64,000 nucleotides of DNA from Azolla caroliniana (GCA_043228905.1 JBHGNT010000013.1:19716001-19780000); one strand, 5' to 3'. Counted from the stretch's first letter, positions 51,501-64,000 are shown. Notes: generated by a model from the sequence alone, not told the origin. Numbers and translations: made by a program.

Positions 51501-53221
51501 CATATCATCAGTTTCAGATGCTAGCATTCTGGCAAGTGTATGGAGGTTTTAGAACCACAAGACAGACATCCAACACATGCATCAAGAAGCTACTCCATCA
51601 ATGGACATCATTTCAGACCCGAAGATATAACGCATTACAATTCTGACAACATAAGTTTGTAATATTTTGATTGGGATCCACATTTAGTGTCCAATAAAGG
51701 TGAGCATCACCCGTCTGTCATATAATTCTAGATCCTTAAATACCAATGCAAGAAAAAATGTACAAAGTGATTTTTTGTACCCTTAACACCTATAAGACAT
51801 CATATATTGTGACATTTATAATGAGGAAGCTTCAGGACGACTAATTATCGTCAAATTAAAAAATGTCAGCAAGCAAATTCTAGAATAACACATTATAAAC
51901 ATGTACAACTTCAAGAAACTTGTTCCCTGGAGAGGACTTAATAATTACCAAAACCTCTAGAAGCCTATCAGGTTAAAAAGATTAATACTATCCAAAATAC
52001 CATAAGTGTTCATTCCAACATCCAAAAGGCATCAAAATGATAGACACTCCAAAAACCATGGATTTTTCCCATTAGTTTACGATTAACTATACCTTAATAC
52101 ATTTGCTTTTATAAACTTTCTTCGATAAAGGAACGATAAATTATTAGCGGCATAAATGAAACCTGTAAAACAGTTCGGGTTATTTGGTAAGTCCATCCAA
52201 ACTGATCATTTTTGAAAGGGTAGGAGAGCTTAAATTTATCCGCATAAATCTTATTCAATTCATCTCGCTCGAGCGTTGCATTGAAAATGCTGTGATGAGT
52301 TGATATCAATAATTTTCCTTCTCTGTCGTATATACCAGAGTGTAGGAAGTCTGAAATAACTGATGTCGCAGTTGCAAGGTCATAATATACAAATGACTTA
52401 TCAACTTTGCTTGTGTCCATCAAGTATCTGTTAATCATTACTCTGTTAGCTATTAGTTCCGTCTTCTCAGTTTCACTAAGCAAATATTCCCTCAATTGTT
52501 CCTGGCGTAAAGTAGAAACTGTGATTAGCCTGCGCTCTATCTCATCTACCAATTGATTGTGAGCCTTCAACAACAGAAAGATACCAGGCACGCCAGATGC
52601 AAGTAACACCTGTAAATTAATATTATCAAGAGACAGATATGACATGCTGAGAAATGGACACACACTCAGGCCTATATACAATAGAGTCACAGTTCATTAC
52701 AGTGAGGCGAATACTATAATGCATGAAATGTGTATTATCGATGCTTTGCTAGTTAGATCTTCGTTTACTTATGAATAAGAAACCTTGTTGGAAAGAGCAC
52801 ATCAAGGTCCATGTGTTTTGGACTATGGAGACTAGTACTTTTAGAACTTTCCATCTCCATGGAGACTAGTAATTTTGCACTATGGAAACTAGTAATTTTA
52901 GAACTTTCCATCTCCATGCTTAATTTACACTACCATATGGCATCACAAGAGCAGATGAATTACTCTGAAATGAACTTTTACCAGTAAACCAACAAAGATT
53001 GTTAGCTTGAGGCAGATGGGTGCCCTCAAACCTTTACCATGCCATTGATGATTCTGCACAAGTGCACTGCTGTCGAACTCTGATGTTGTCGATGTTGCCG
53101 ATATATTGCTCATATTGTTCGAAGATGCCAATTGTAATGCTGTTGGTGCTGGCATTTCCATTGACACGGTCCAACTACATTGTCTTGGATCATGATTTCC
53201 ACCAGATGAACCATCGCTCAT
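39552..53221 (-). CDS. Membrane hybrid histidine kinase: Cache-like sensor, HAMP, kinase, two receivers
   Basis: Fifteen exons in coding order: 53221-52982, 52609-52163, 51307-51281, 51201-50904, 50829-50705, 48698-48519, 48291-48043, 47950-47698, 45491-45387, 45289-45217, 43950-43701, 43574-43162, 43083-42972, 42902-42711, 39800-39552; phases agree throughout, giving 1,070 residues. Membrane helices at about 69-94 and 356-378 enclose a double-Cache-like ectodomain ([14 protein letters not shown]). Then HAMP (about 377-430), coiled coil, HisKA with H491 in [10 protein letters not shown], and HATPase with N608, DTGLGI and GGTGLGL. Receiver 1 has DD735-736, D784 and K899, with a long insertion. 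Receiver 2 has ED944-945, D988 and K1044. All phosphotransfer residues are intact, so an active sensor passing phosphate to HPt proteins is likely. The architecture differs from cytokinin receptors (CHASE), AHK1 (one receiver, no HAMP), CKI1, CKI2 and ethylene receptors. The start chosen follows a probable leader-intron acceptor at about 53229; an in-frame ATG at 53266 is an alternative. Confidence 0.88.
41369..41519. repeat. 82-bp tandem duplication in kinase intron 14
   Basis: 41369-41450 and 41451-41519 share TTAACAGGG.TAGCTATACT, CATACTACTGTAT.TTGATG and TTTCCGACTACTACG. Noncoding. Confidence 0.85.
42455..42600 (+). mobile_element. Worn LINE 3'-end relative in kinase intron 14
   Basis: It shows the same word order as the LINE 3' ends elsewhere: a GTTGTCAAAGACAATAAAA region, a long gap, then GATCCTCTAGCCCATTTTGG and TGTCTC. 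Similarity is weak and there is no clear tail. Confidence 0.3.
44525..44905 (+). mobile_element. Two tandem LINE 3'-end copies with (TTTC)n tails in kinase intron 10
   Basis: 44525-44705 and 44741-44905 share CACTTTTTATCTTATTTACT, CATTTAGTTTGGTTC.TTG and GATGTAATCCATTGTTTGGT, each ending in CTTTCTTTC. They match the reverse complement of 22421-22565 and 34469-34600, so they are 5'-truncated members of the same family in the opposite orientation. Confidence 0.7.
46251..46940. repeat. 343-bp tandem duplication in kinase intron 8
   Basis: 46251-46593 and 46594-46940 are highly similar, beginning CCAATCCGCCCTCTTATTGG and ending near ACCCCCTATATGA. Each copy also holds a short direct repeat GAATTGTAGTGGCA. 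Noncoding. Confidence 0.92.
49074..49150 (-). pseudogene. Plastid trnS-GGA-derived sequence (tRNA pseudogene) in kinase intron 5
   Basis: Minus strand: GGAAGGGTGACTCAGGGATT start, TAGCA...TGCTA anticodon stem, GTAGAC..GTTTAC variable arm, GAGGGTTCGAATCCCTC T-arm and a wobble-paired acceptor. The variable arm and T-arm closely resemble plastid tRNA-Ser(GGA). The D arm is damaged and the anticodon loop reads CCCAAAA instead of a Ser-GGA loop, lacking U33. Most likely plastid DNA inserted in the nucleus, now decayed. Confidence 0.6.
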
Positions 53222-56200
53222 TACTCTCCTGTAACTAAGACAATAGATGCATAGGTTCATCATCATCTGTCTATAATTGATCCTGATTGCTTCACAACAA
53301 TATCAACTTGACCATCTCCCCCACAGAAGAGCTACTATGGTTTGATCTGAATCCATTGTGTAATTGATCCATACACTTTAATTTACAGCGACATGGATGC
53401 GACTTGGATACAATTTGGAGTTTGTGGATCCTGAAGTAGCAGAACCAAACAGTGACCAGACACAAACACACATATAGAAACAGCTTGATAATAAAAGACA
53501 GATGTAGTAAGCTCGTATAAGAGGAAATATTTGATGACGATATAGTTTTCTTTTCAAAAACATAAACCTTGCATAAGGTTGCAAAGAAGATAAAATAGAG
53601 TATTTTTTATATAACCGCGTAAGAAATGGACTGAATTAGCGCGGAGAACAATTGTTTACCTCAATTATCTGCAATCTCATCCAAAGCTCAGAGAGATACA
53701 GATATGGAGACCGTTATCTTATTCTTCTTTAATAAAGAATATGAAGATGAATCCGTTTTGATCAGAGAAGGGAACGTTTTACGTTAATTTTATGCGATCT
53801 CAATGAAAGCTAAGGTAGAGACACGACGAAGGAGACGGCGAGGGCTGCTTTATCTTCAATATAATATAAGAGAAGAGGCTCAAATATTCTTGATCAGAGA
53901 AGAGAATCCACCGTTTTCGAGTCGCTGCAACCTCAGTGGAAGCTCAGAGATAGGCGAGCTATGGCGACCAGAGCTTAAGAGAAAAAAAAAAAACATATTT
54001 AAAAAGAAACAGTATATAAGAATTGGAAGTAAATTATAAACGAATTTAAATTATAAATACAATAAAGAAATATATAATTTTAATTATTTATTTTTGCAAT
54101 TCGGAGGAAAATTTTATAATATAATCTTTAATTTAAAAAATAAATAGTAATTCTAATATGTATATACTTAAAAATTGCTACAATAGTGATTTTTGATAAC
54201 ACAATATATCGGCGAAAAACAAAAACAGGAAAACATGCCGCGAATCAGACAGTTCCACCGGCTATAGCAGGTCAAACTTTCAAATCTCCTCTTTTTCTTT
54301 TCTTTTTTCCACATGAATTAGGCAAAAAACATTGGAAAAGGCAAGAATTCAAAGGCGGTGAAATAGAGAGACGGTGCTATATAATGTACATATACATACA
54401 TAATGTCTGCTTCCTAGCATAAAGAGAGAGCTACACGAGAGGCTGGCCTAATGTTAATACTAACTATAATTGCTTACAAGATCTGCGAGCCATGTCACCT
54501 GCCTTTGGATTAGTCATAGTTGCATCCACATAATCTACACATTATACTTTACTAGCTTGTTTGCTTTATTCTTTATCAAAATCATTTATTACAGACATGC
54601 TCCCCCTTAATCACTTTAATGAAGTGTGTTTCCCATATATATATATATGCCTATAGTTTACGCATTTGCATTTGCATCCATATATATCCACGTGTTTATA
54701 ATTGCACCCGCATAACCTACACATTATATGTTATGAGCTCGTTGGATTTATTGTTTGGTCACAATGCACTAGATATTTGCCCAAATACGCTGTCTAATTA
54801 TTATAGGAAAGTTTCTACAACCACTTCAAACTACATGTGCAAACATATGGCACACACATTAGAGGTTCAACTAACAACTCAAAGGCAGTGTGCATTGAAA
54901 AACAACAAGCTTCTCCTTTGTTTTCCTAGTGATAAGATAAATTTGTCTATAGTAAAAGGTGGTCCAAAGATACAAAATTTCAAGGTAGTTTGAATAGTAG
55001 AATTCTCAAAAAAATAATAATCTTATTTGGCCCAAGAAAATGATCCATTTTTTCAATTATGATGCGATTGTCCTAACATTTTTACTTTGCAATGCCAAAA
55101 TTAGGCAAATTTATCTTGAACACTTGCGACAATATGATGTGTTATGTCTTTAAACTTCTTAACGGGAGTTAATAGTGTTAGAGACTTATCAAGACCTTTA
55201 GCATGTGAACGAACTAATAATTGAAAGGAGATAATTAGACCACCTATAAATACAAACACATCTACATACAGTTATTTCATTCAAGATGAATTACATTTTA
55301 AACAACACAAAGTATGTGTGCTAAGACAATAAGGATATCATAAAGCAAAGTACTTAGTTAAATTTGTATATCATCTAGGGTAGAGCATCTACCATACTCC
55401 AAACTTTGACCTCAGTTCGAATATATATTTCATTGATCGATACCACCATAAATAAAGTACAATCCATATTCATGATTTTTCTCTCATATATGCATGAAAT
55501 GGTAGTAATTGCTTTGGACTGCATTAAAATTGCAACATGTGCATGCCACCAATCCAAACACATGAGTCATGACCATAAGAGCAAGGTAACCAAGAGCCAC
55601 AATCCAAAACTTATCACTCGATAAGGGGAGTGAGGGCACAAGATCGAATTTATAAGATAGCCTACCCCCCCCCTCCAACGAAGGGTGTGCTCACAGGCAA
55701 AAAGGTCACAATGAAACTTCCCGCATTGGCAATGCCCATGGGGATGTAATATATGCATCTCCTTAATATAGTTAATTGATGTCCTATGCTCAAAATAACG
55801 AAAGAGCAAACTGATTTGTGAGGGATATACGTATTTCGAAAACATGGGGACACATCCAACATATTATATATTATCATCATCATAGTACCATTCAATCAAG
55901 ACACTCTCATAATTCATAATTCCTGAAATTCAAATTGTGATTAAGGTCCCATCTATGCAATAGTCATTACTAAGTTTGAAAATGAGAATGGAAACCTTCC
56001 TCTCTTGGCAAGTTACGTTGAAAATAGGTGAAATGAAGTATTTAGACAAATTAAAAACTAGAGGTATGTTGGAGATTATTGTTGATAACATTAGCAATAT
56101 TTCGAGAATTCCATGAGAAATGAGTGGTATACTTTTAAATGTATAATGATACGTTCTAAATCTAATTATAATAACTTGAAAGTTGACACCATCCTTTGGT

Positions 56201-56890
56201 TTTATAATACACATGGTTACTCTTCAAGTAAAAGCTTGATTTACTTTTTAAAAGGAAAATATTATCATTTCAAGAGGTTTGGGTTTCCAAAAACATGTGA
56301 CTGCCAAATTTGTAAAGCTATATTTTACGAGGCTGCAGTCTTAAAACGAAATTAAATCATGACAAAACATACATAGGTACTTCATTATTTCCTTAAAAAT
56401 ACAAGGATAGTATGATAATGTTCCCAATGTATAATGGATAATCAAGCTCTGATATTCCTATGTATAATCAAGGCTGTATGTGATTGCAATCATGACGACA
56501 GTTTAATACTTATTTCCTCCACTAAGCAAATCATCGTAGTTCTTATAATTACAAGAATGCACTATGCCAAGTAAATAATTGTCAACTTGAAGAAAAAGCA
56601 TGAACTGTTCCTAGAGTTCTGAAGAATGCATTTTTATGTTTGCAGGATAGTGCATAAAAATATAAATATTTTCAAAATTCCCTTTTTCAGACATATCTAC
56701 ATCTACATTTCATGAGAGAAATAGGCATTGTCTTAAAGACCACATGGCATGTACTTGCCAATAGGATCAAACAATTACAACATCATTTACTGCATTATGC
56801 ATATAATTAAGGTAACTACCAACAAAGCATCTCCTCAACCACACCGATAAAACCAAGTCCATACATATATATATATAAAGGTCTCGATCA
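53222..56890. other. Upstream of the histidine kinase; no gene recognised
   Basis: The near part (53222-53990) probably holds leader exon(s) and promoter of the kinase. A purine-rich block (53803-53870) and an AT-rich stretch (53985-54190) follow. Open frames at 54619-54993, 55567-55845 and 56113-56355 show no known domain and AT-biased composition. This strand side also contains the 3' flank of glutamate decarboxylase. Confidence 0.45.
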
Positions 56891-59697
56891 TCAACAAACG
56901 CCATTCGTTTTATGCAAAGCATTCTTCTTCCATACGCTGAAAGCCTTTTGCGAGTTCAGGACTTTGTCGAATACGGATGAGATTCGTAAGACATGAGGCT
57001 CTATCTTAGAACCCTCCGAGTCGGCCGGATGTGCTTTGTCTCCCAACAGCGCGGCCGCCACTTTCTTCATCGATCTCGAGGGTTTAGCATCCAAGTAGTG
57101 AACGACTCGGCTTATGTCATTCACGAGACGTTGTGCTAGTGCACAACTGAAGTCCTCTCTAACCACCACTCTTAGAAGGGACACATGTTGAGCATCTGGT
57201 GCCATCGTATAGGCAGGCACGATCCAACCATACCTACATTGACTCACATCCACCCATTTACATAGTAAGATGATCATCTTCCCTCACACTTCCCTCACAC
57301 GCAGACTGCTTTGATTCCAAATCATATCTTTAGGTCAATGCAAGAGTCTATTTATCGAATTCCCTTCTGTAAATTTCCTAATTTTATGAGATGTCAGGCT
57401 AGACTGTTTAACGAAATTTAGTATTGTTCTAATTTCATCAGCATATTAAATCTTCGTGTGACATAGATCTTCCAGATTCAATTTGAAATCGTGAAACTAT
57501 TCATCATCATATAACATACCTGCGAAGGTGATCCGAGATCTCATAATCATCATGATTTCCTTTGTCCTTTAGTGAAAATGCTACCAATGGAACTCCAACA
57601 TCCTTTGACAGAATATTGAACCTCCCAGTCTTCACAATCTCATCCGTTAGCATCTTTGCAGTGGCGCGACAATTGTCCATTATGCTCTTGTAGCCCTAAA
57701 CGCATCAAGAGATATAAACTCTTGAATCCATCAAGAACTAAATATTGCTGGGAGTTATGGATAATCAAGATCACAATCAAACAAAAACACTCTTAACTTG
57801 AATCGAAATATTTAACAAGAGCTTATAAAAATCCTATGCTAGTTACCGCAAACCCCAGCCGGATTAATTGATAGTATTGTGCAATGATTTGGCTAGATCC
57901 TGAGGGGAATTAAACAAATTAGTTGCATAAGTTCCCAAACAAATTTATCCTTTCAGTTAGCCTGCATTGATTTTCATAGGCTTGGTAGTCACCTTTGGAG
58001 AAATTGAGAGTGAAAGTTGGTTGGTCGGCCCCAAGGTAATTGACATGGAAGACGAGCTCTTCTGGAAGGTCCAGTTTGCTCCTCCAGACAACCCACCCAA
58101 TTCCAGCGTACACGAGGCCATACTTGTGGCCACTAACATTGATGCTCCTCACGAGTGGCAACCTAAAATCCCATTCTATATCTGGATAAATGAAGGGTGC
58201 AACAAAACCACCGCTCGCCGCATCCACATGGATTGGAGTGTCCCATCTAACAGTGTATGTAACATAAATTACATTGCCAAGTATTCAGTTATTTTTGTTT
58301 TCATTCATAAAAATACAACTAGGAAGTTCGTTAAAATAATGATTGAAGTACTTAAGCTATTTAACATTGTAAATACCCAGTTTCCTTATTCTTCTTCTCA
58401 AGTAGGTCATCGAGACGCTTCACGTCCTCAAATTCACCATTATATGTGGACCCAAGAATGGCACATACACAGATTGTGTTCTCGTCAACAAGCTCCACCG
58501 CCTTCTCAGGATCCATCACATAATACCCATCTTTCAACTTCACATCCTTGAGTTCAACCTCAAAATATCGTGCAAATTTCTCCCAACAAACCTTTAGACC
58601 AATCAATATCGTTACTTTTAACATCGAATAGAGAAAAAAATTTTAAGTATTTTATTCATTCGACAACTGTTTAAAGCTTTACCTGGACATTTGCACCGGT
58701 CACAATGTTGGGTTTATCATAGGGTTTCCCCTCAGCTTTCCGCCTATTCTGCCATTTCCTCTTGAAAGCTAACCCAGCAAGCATGATTGCCTCCGAAGAC
58801 CCCACCGTGCTTGCCCCAATGGCTTGCTCTCCATCACAAAGGGGTGCATTGAAGAGCCTTGCTATCATGTTTACACATCTATCCTGTGACCCCCGAAACA
58901 AATATAGCATATATACGCTTTTTTTAGTACATTTATAGTACATCATTTTTCCCTATTAAAATTTTCAGTTATATCCTAACCTACGTGCATATACATATAC
59001 ATGCATGCATGCAAGCATACATACATATATCAAATTCACGTAATCATGTATTCCATAGTCATTCAATATACTAGAAAAATGTTACTAGATGATAGGTATA
59101 CCTGAAGTTCAGTGGTGACTGGGTATTCGTCCATGTCAATGTAGTTCTTGTTAAGGGCCCCAAGGATGAGGCGGTCACACTCGGGCTCCATCCAGGTGGT
59201 GACAAAGGATGCAAGGTTGAGGCGGGGGTTGCCGTCCAGCATCAGCTCATCGCTGATAATCTGGTGGGCTGCCTCCTTTGAGATCTCGTGCTGCGGCATC
59301 TTAAACCTAACCAAGAGATAATTAAATGAATTACTAATTAATTGTGAATCATTAAATGAAGATTAATAACAAAAAATATATGGCAATAACTATAGATCAA
59401 TTAAACCAATATTTATGAAGAAATGAAAATAAAACCCAATTCTATCTCTCTCGCTCACTCGCTTTAACACGTTTTGTACAATACTAGAACTCTTTTTTTA
59501 TCTAAGTTTTTACTTTATTTTATTTTATTTTTATTTTCGATGATTGGGTACACACCCCATTTTGTTGTAAACCAATTGTGTCATGGGCCAATTTTGGTCT
59601 TAGAAGAAGTTAATATATATCTTTCTTTCTTTCTTCTTTCTAAATTAAATAAAATTTAAAAAAAAAAGGTAATAACCTCTCTATGTACATATCTCTA

Positions 59698-59737
<40 letters not shown>

Positions 59738-59949
59738 GTCTGCCTCGAAGAACAAAGTAACAACCACATGCATATGTACATAGCATAGATACAAACAAAC
59801 AACCAAAATATGGTCGGTTTATGTTGTGTGCATACATATATATACCTTGGCAGAGGGTTCTGCATGTAGCGAGACGCGAAGGTGGAGTGGAGGAGGGTGG
59901 TGTCATCATCGGCACCAAGCAGTGTCTCTGAAGTGGTGGTCAGAGCCAT
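56891..59949 (-). CDS. GAD: Glutamate decarboxylase with divergent C-terminal tail
   Basis: Exons in coding order: 59949-59846, 59306-59102, 58883-58683, 58591-58377, 58246-57993, 57899-57847, 57695-57520, 57233-56891; phases agree, giving 516 residues. It decarboxylates glutamate to GABA in the cytosol using pyridoxal phosphate. Family landmarks run without gaps: [45 protein letters not shown] and the PLP lysine K283 in [11 protein letters not shown]. Plant GADs end in a calmodulin-binding tail. Here the tail keeps W (in SVWKK) and ends KTNGVC like relatives, but lacks the usual dense lysine run between them, and the linker before it is longer. Calmodulin control may therefore be weaker or different. 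Intron 1 holds a GA microsatellite and a LINE tail. Confidence 0.94.
59512..59640 (+). mobile_element. LINE 3'-end copy with (TTTC)n tail in glutamate decarboxylase intron 1
   Basis: TTTTGTTGTAAACCAATTGT, GGGCCAATTTTGGTCTTAGA, AGAAGTTAATATATATC and CTTTCTTTCTTTC parallel the LINE 3' ends at 44525-44905 and (inverted) 34469. Confidence 0.6.
59698..59735. repeat. CT microsatellite in glutamate decarboxylase intron 1
   Basis: About 18 CT units. Confidence 0.95.
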
Positions 59950-60045
59950 GGCTGATGATATTGGCAGACCCCTTGGAGCTTTACGACTTTCAATTAATTT
60001 GCTCTGAGTTTCACGTTGCCTTCATTCATTCTGCGACACGCACGT

Positions 60046-60105
60046 TTGTATGTATGTATGTATGTATACATACATTCACATGAAATGCATACATACATAC
60101 ATAAT
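60046..60105. repeat. Inverted tetranucleotide microsatellite (TGTA)n / (TACA)n
   Basis: TGTATGTATGTATGTATGTA runs into TACATACATTCAC, then GCATACATACATACATA. The opposite-phase tracts can fold into a hairpin. It lies about 100 bp upstream of the glutamate decarboxylase start. Confidence 0.85.
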
Positions 60106-62766
60106 AGTACATATATATAACGTTTCCATATATCTATAAAAGTAGGACCTTCCTTTCACATATTATTATTATAATTTACTACTATCACTATCTCACTACT
60201 ACCTCTCCTGTTACTCTCGTATTACCATTGCTATCAATGTTCCATCCCTCCACTCCGGGACCTCAGAGGGCATTGTAGCTTGTTGTGTCTTCTTTCGTTA
60301 TACATGTGTTTCCATCACCACGAGATCTTGTGCAATACACGAGTCTTCTCAATTCTCTTCTATATTAGCTTTTTGTGTCTTCTATAGAAATACACGTGTT
60401 GTCGTTTTCATGAGCGTGCCCATTAATTATGAATGAGATGAGGATGATGACAATGCATCATTGCACTCTGGAGCCTAGTAACATGACTTGTGAGACGTAA
60501 ACAATAGCAGAAAGGAATTCTTGTAGTCCAAATTAGAGGGGCAAATACATTTCTTCGTGAATTTTTTTACGGTTGATCCACATGCTTTCAAAATAAAGAC
60601 CCTATATATGGGCCGAAGAAGTGACATGGGGTGGTACACACAACCTAAAGAAGTTGTACAAGGTTGGTGCATAGGGTAATCGGAGGTGGGAATGGAAGTG
60701 TATGCTTTACATCATGGTACAAGGTGTTTAGATCAACCTAGGGTTCCAATTAAGACTAACCATCATTCAACAATAGTAATGTACTGGTTTATTATTTATT
60801 TCTTATTTATCAATCGATGGATGGATGGATCCTTAAATATATAGATAGATAGATAGCTAGATGTAATGGCATAGCGAATGCAACATCGTGATGAGAAGTG
60901 GGGACTTCTGTTTCAAGAAAAATGACGTTTACTACAATGGGGAGGAGGTCGATGACGAGTGGTGCACCAATATGAACAATGGGTGGGAAGAGATAGAAAG
61001 AGAAAGTGAGGGCAAAGAGGAGAATCCATGAGGGTTAAATTTGAAAGCAAAACATAAGGGAGAAGCAAGCTCTAGCACTTCACTATGAAAAGCCTTAGGG
61101 CTAGTTATGCGCATCCTTATTAGATATATGGCATATTTACGTAGATGACCATGTCCTTTTATAGCCAAGTTAGAATAGAATGTTTATCATCCATAAAGAG
61201 GCCAGTTTTGACCTATGGTACCAGAGTATACTTGTGTTCTTGATATGTGTCCCCTTCCTAAGAAGGGGTATTCATACATTGAAGCACAAAGTCTCTATGT
61301 GTGAATAAAACATACACATACGAGCTCAACCTTCTAGGTGGTGTCTTAAGTATGACACTTAAGTTATCACTCCCTCTTAGTATGTCAACATATCTTGAAC
61401 GAATTACACTATATGTCGAGCATGTGAAGAGCAAGTGACATTCATCCTATACCATGCCTTCATTGCATACTTTACATGTCTTCAAATTCATTACATTTTG
61501 ATACCATGACATAGCTTCAATACTTAACTTGTGAGATTGAGTGCGAAGTAGTGTAAGGGCTCTACGAGCATTACTACTCATATTGATAATAAGATAAGGT
61601 TGGATACGATCAATAGACATTCTTGCTTTATATTGAGACCAACATTAAGGCTTGACATTTGCAATATAATATTCTAGCTTTGTCCTCTTAGCATCTTCCC
61701 ACTTCATCCTTAATGATTCCACCAACCTTTCCTCAATCATTACATAATGCATAACATCGCCTTTAAAAGATCATCCACACCTCATCTTCTAAACCATTTC
61801 CTTATGTCAACAACCCAACCGGATTAGAGAATCTTACTCTTATGATTCTTTTGTAACTTACATCCAACATTCCAAGCAAGATGTGGTAATTGATGATTTG
61901 GCATATTCTTGACTTTTGTAATGTATTTATATACTCTTTGGAGTACCAATATTTCTATGGGTCGAACACCTGTTTCCAAGAGGGACTAGAGGGAGTCCAC
62001 CTATCAAAGTCAAGTGAGTTGATAGATGGGCTTTCAGGTATAATTGTGTGACATGTGTAATGCTAACAAATCACATTGCCAAATGAAAGGTACACAATAT
62101 CATAAGAGTTCTTAATGTAAGATACATAGCTAGAACAAACCACACCATGTTTATTCCAATATATGAAAAACATAGATCGCAAAAAGAACTTGTATACATT
62201 TTTTTTGTAATAAAAAGACACCGTGATGGCAACAATATACATGAAATCGCCATTCTAGGTGCTTCCTTACAATAGGCCTATTTTTTGGCCCTTGCTCGCT
62301 AAAACACTAAATGTATTATACATCCACCTATACAAAGGGGAAAAACTCTCTCCCATGTGTCACATCTAATAGAGGACTTCCCCCAGATTTGTTGTATAGT
62401 TAGTTGTTAGTGGACAAAAATTAGAGCCAATAAGCAAAGCCTAATTAATGGGAGACTTGGTCCCTTTGGAGCGGGAGGGGCAGAGTTGATATAACTTCAT
62501 GATGAAACTATCCAATATGATTTCTGCTCCCCCGATGTGTTGCACAATCTATGGAAATTTGTTCACATTTACAGATGCAGTATCAAGAAACCATGCTTTT
62601 CTTTAGTCTTTTCAACAGCAGCTTTTATCTTCACCAAGGACCTGAAGTGAGTGAGAGAATTCCGCCACATAATTGATTGGGTAATAAGTGTATCAGATGA
62701 TACTTGAACGAACTAGTATTTTTAGCTCTGAAAGATGTGTTCTCATCAAATCATAATTACGACTCT
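60106..62766. other. Intergenic between glutamate decarboxylase and the BEACH/WD40 gene
   Basis: No intact gene. (GATA)n at about 60842-60860. A LINE-like remnant occupies 61380-61700 (separate entry). The last part (62280-62766) should carry the 3' UTR of the BEACH/WD40 gene. Confidence 0.5.
61380..61700 (-). mobile_element. Remnant of a LINE-type C-terminal zinc-binding domain
   Basis: On the minus strand one reads MSSNARRALTLLRTQSHK, LSIEAMSW, TCKVCNEG and, after a stop, DECHLLFTCSTYSVIRSRYV. A CxxC...H...C pattern next to SHKL and R.LTLLR resembles the zinc-binding end of LINE ORF2. At least one stop is present, so it is dead. Confidence 0.55.

Positions 62767-64000
<1,234 letters not shown>

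Noticed and set aside
39552-53221. Histidine kinase as bacterial or fungal contamination
   Set aside because: Fourteen plant-like GT-AG introns in consistent phase, AT-rich introns with the same LINE tails as other genes, and continuous flanking plant genes.
39552-53221. Assignment to AHK1 or a CRE1-type cytokinin receptor
   Set aside because: AHK1 lacks HAMP and has one receiver; CRE1 proteins have a CHASE ectodomain. The sequences around the H-box and HATPase also differ.
54619-54993. 124-codon frame upstream of the histidine kinase
   Set aside because: Starts in an (AT)n/CATA-rich stretch, no domain, no splice signals; probably chance.
59640-59949. Alternative 92-codon frame overlapping glutamate decarboxylase exon 1
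   Set aside because: It runs into intron 1 and through the CT microsatellite; only 59846-59949 in the GAD frame is coding.

Overview
This is a window of nuclear DNA from a land plant. The genes are AT-rich and split by many GT-AG introns. The protein set is typical of plants: plant-type alpha-tubulin, an RLCK-VI-type kinase, a calmodulin-type glutamate decarboxylase and a SPIRRIG-like BEACH/WD40 protein. The rest is plant LINE, Copia, solo-LTR and MITE debris plus many CT/GA microsatellites. I cannot name the species. Two genes are unexpected for a derived flowering plant: a homologue of the axonemal CCDC96/CCDC113 coiled-coil family, and a two-receiver hybrid histidine kinase with a Cache-like ectodomain and a HAMP domain. 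Both would fit better in a lineage that kept motile sperm or an early-diverging seed plant, but the window alone does not settle this.

Layout. 1-875 (-): first exon of the nucleolar GTPase NOG1, running off the left edge, with a duplicated telo-box leader. 900-7870: mostly repeats, including a 315-bp hAT-like MITE with perfect 8-bp target duplications, a cluster of worn tRNA-derived SINE-like sequences, and a 418-bp tandem duplication. 7874-11761 (+): RLCK-VI-like kinase in seven exons with a very short C terminus. 13321-15564 (-): complete alpha-tubulin in four exons. 15565-21065: upstream and intergenic DNA with minisatellites. 21066-37961 (+): ten-exon CCDC96/113-like gene whose second intron (about 9.7 kb) is a nest of LINE, Copia and solo-LTR pieces. 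39552-53221 (-): fifteen-exon hybrid histidine kinase of 1,070 residues, tail to tail with the coiled-coil gene. 56891-59949 (-): glutamate decarboxylase in eight exons. 62767-64000 (-): last exon of a SPIRRIG-like gene, running off the right edge.

Exon joins for the five complete multi-exon genes were worked out by hand. Every junction keeps phase and uses GT-AG, which supports the models, but there is no transcript evidence here. There is no sign that the genes form one pathway. The most noteworthy content is the histidine kinase and the coiled-coil gene. Next come the young rearrangements: a microhomology duplication that copied a splice acceptor, a 5'-truncated LINE with an 18-bp target duplication, and a duplicated last-exon end that kept its reading frame and stop.
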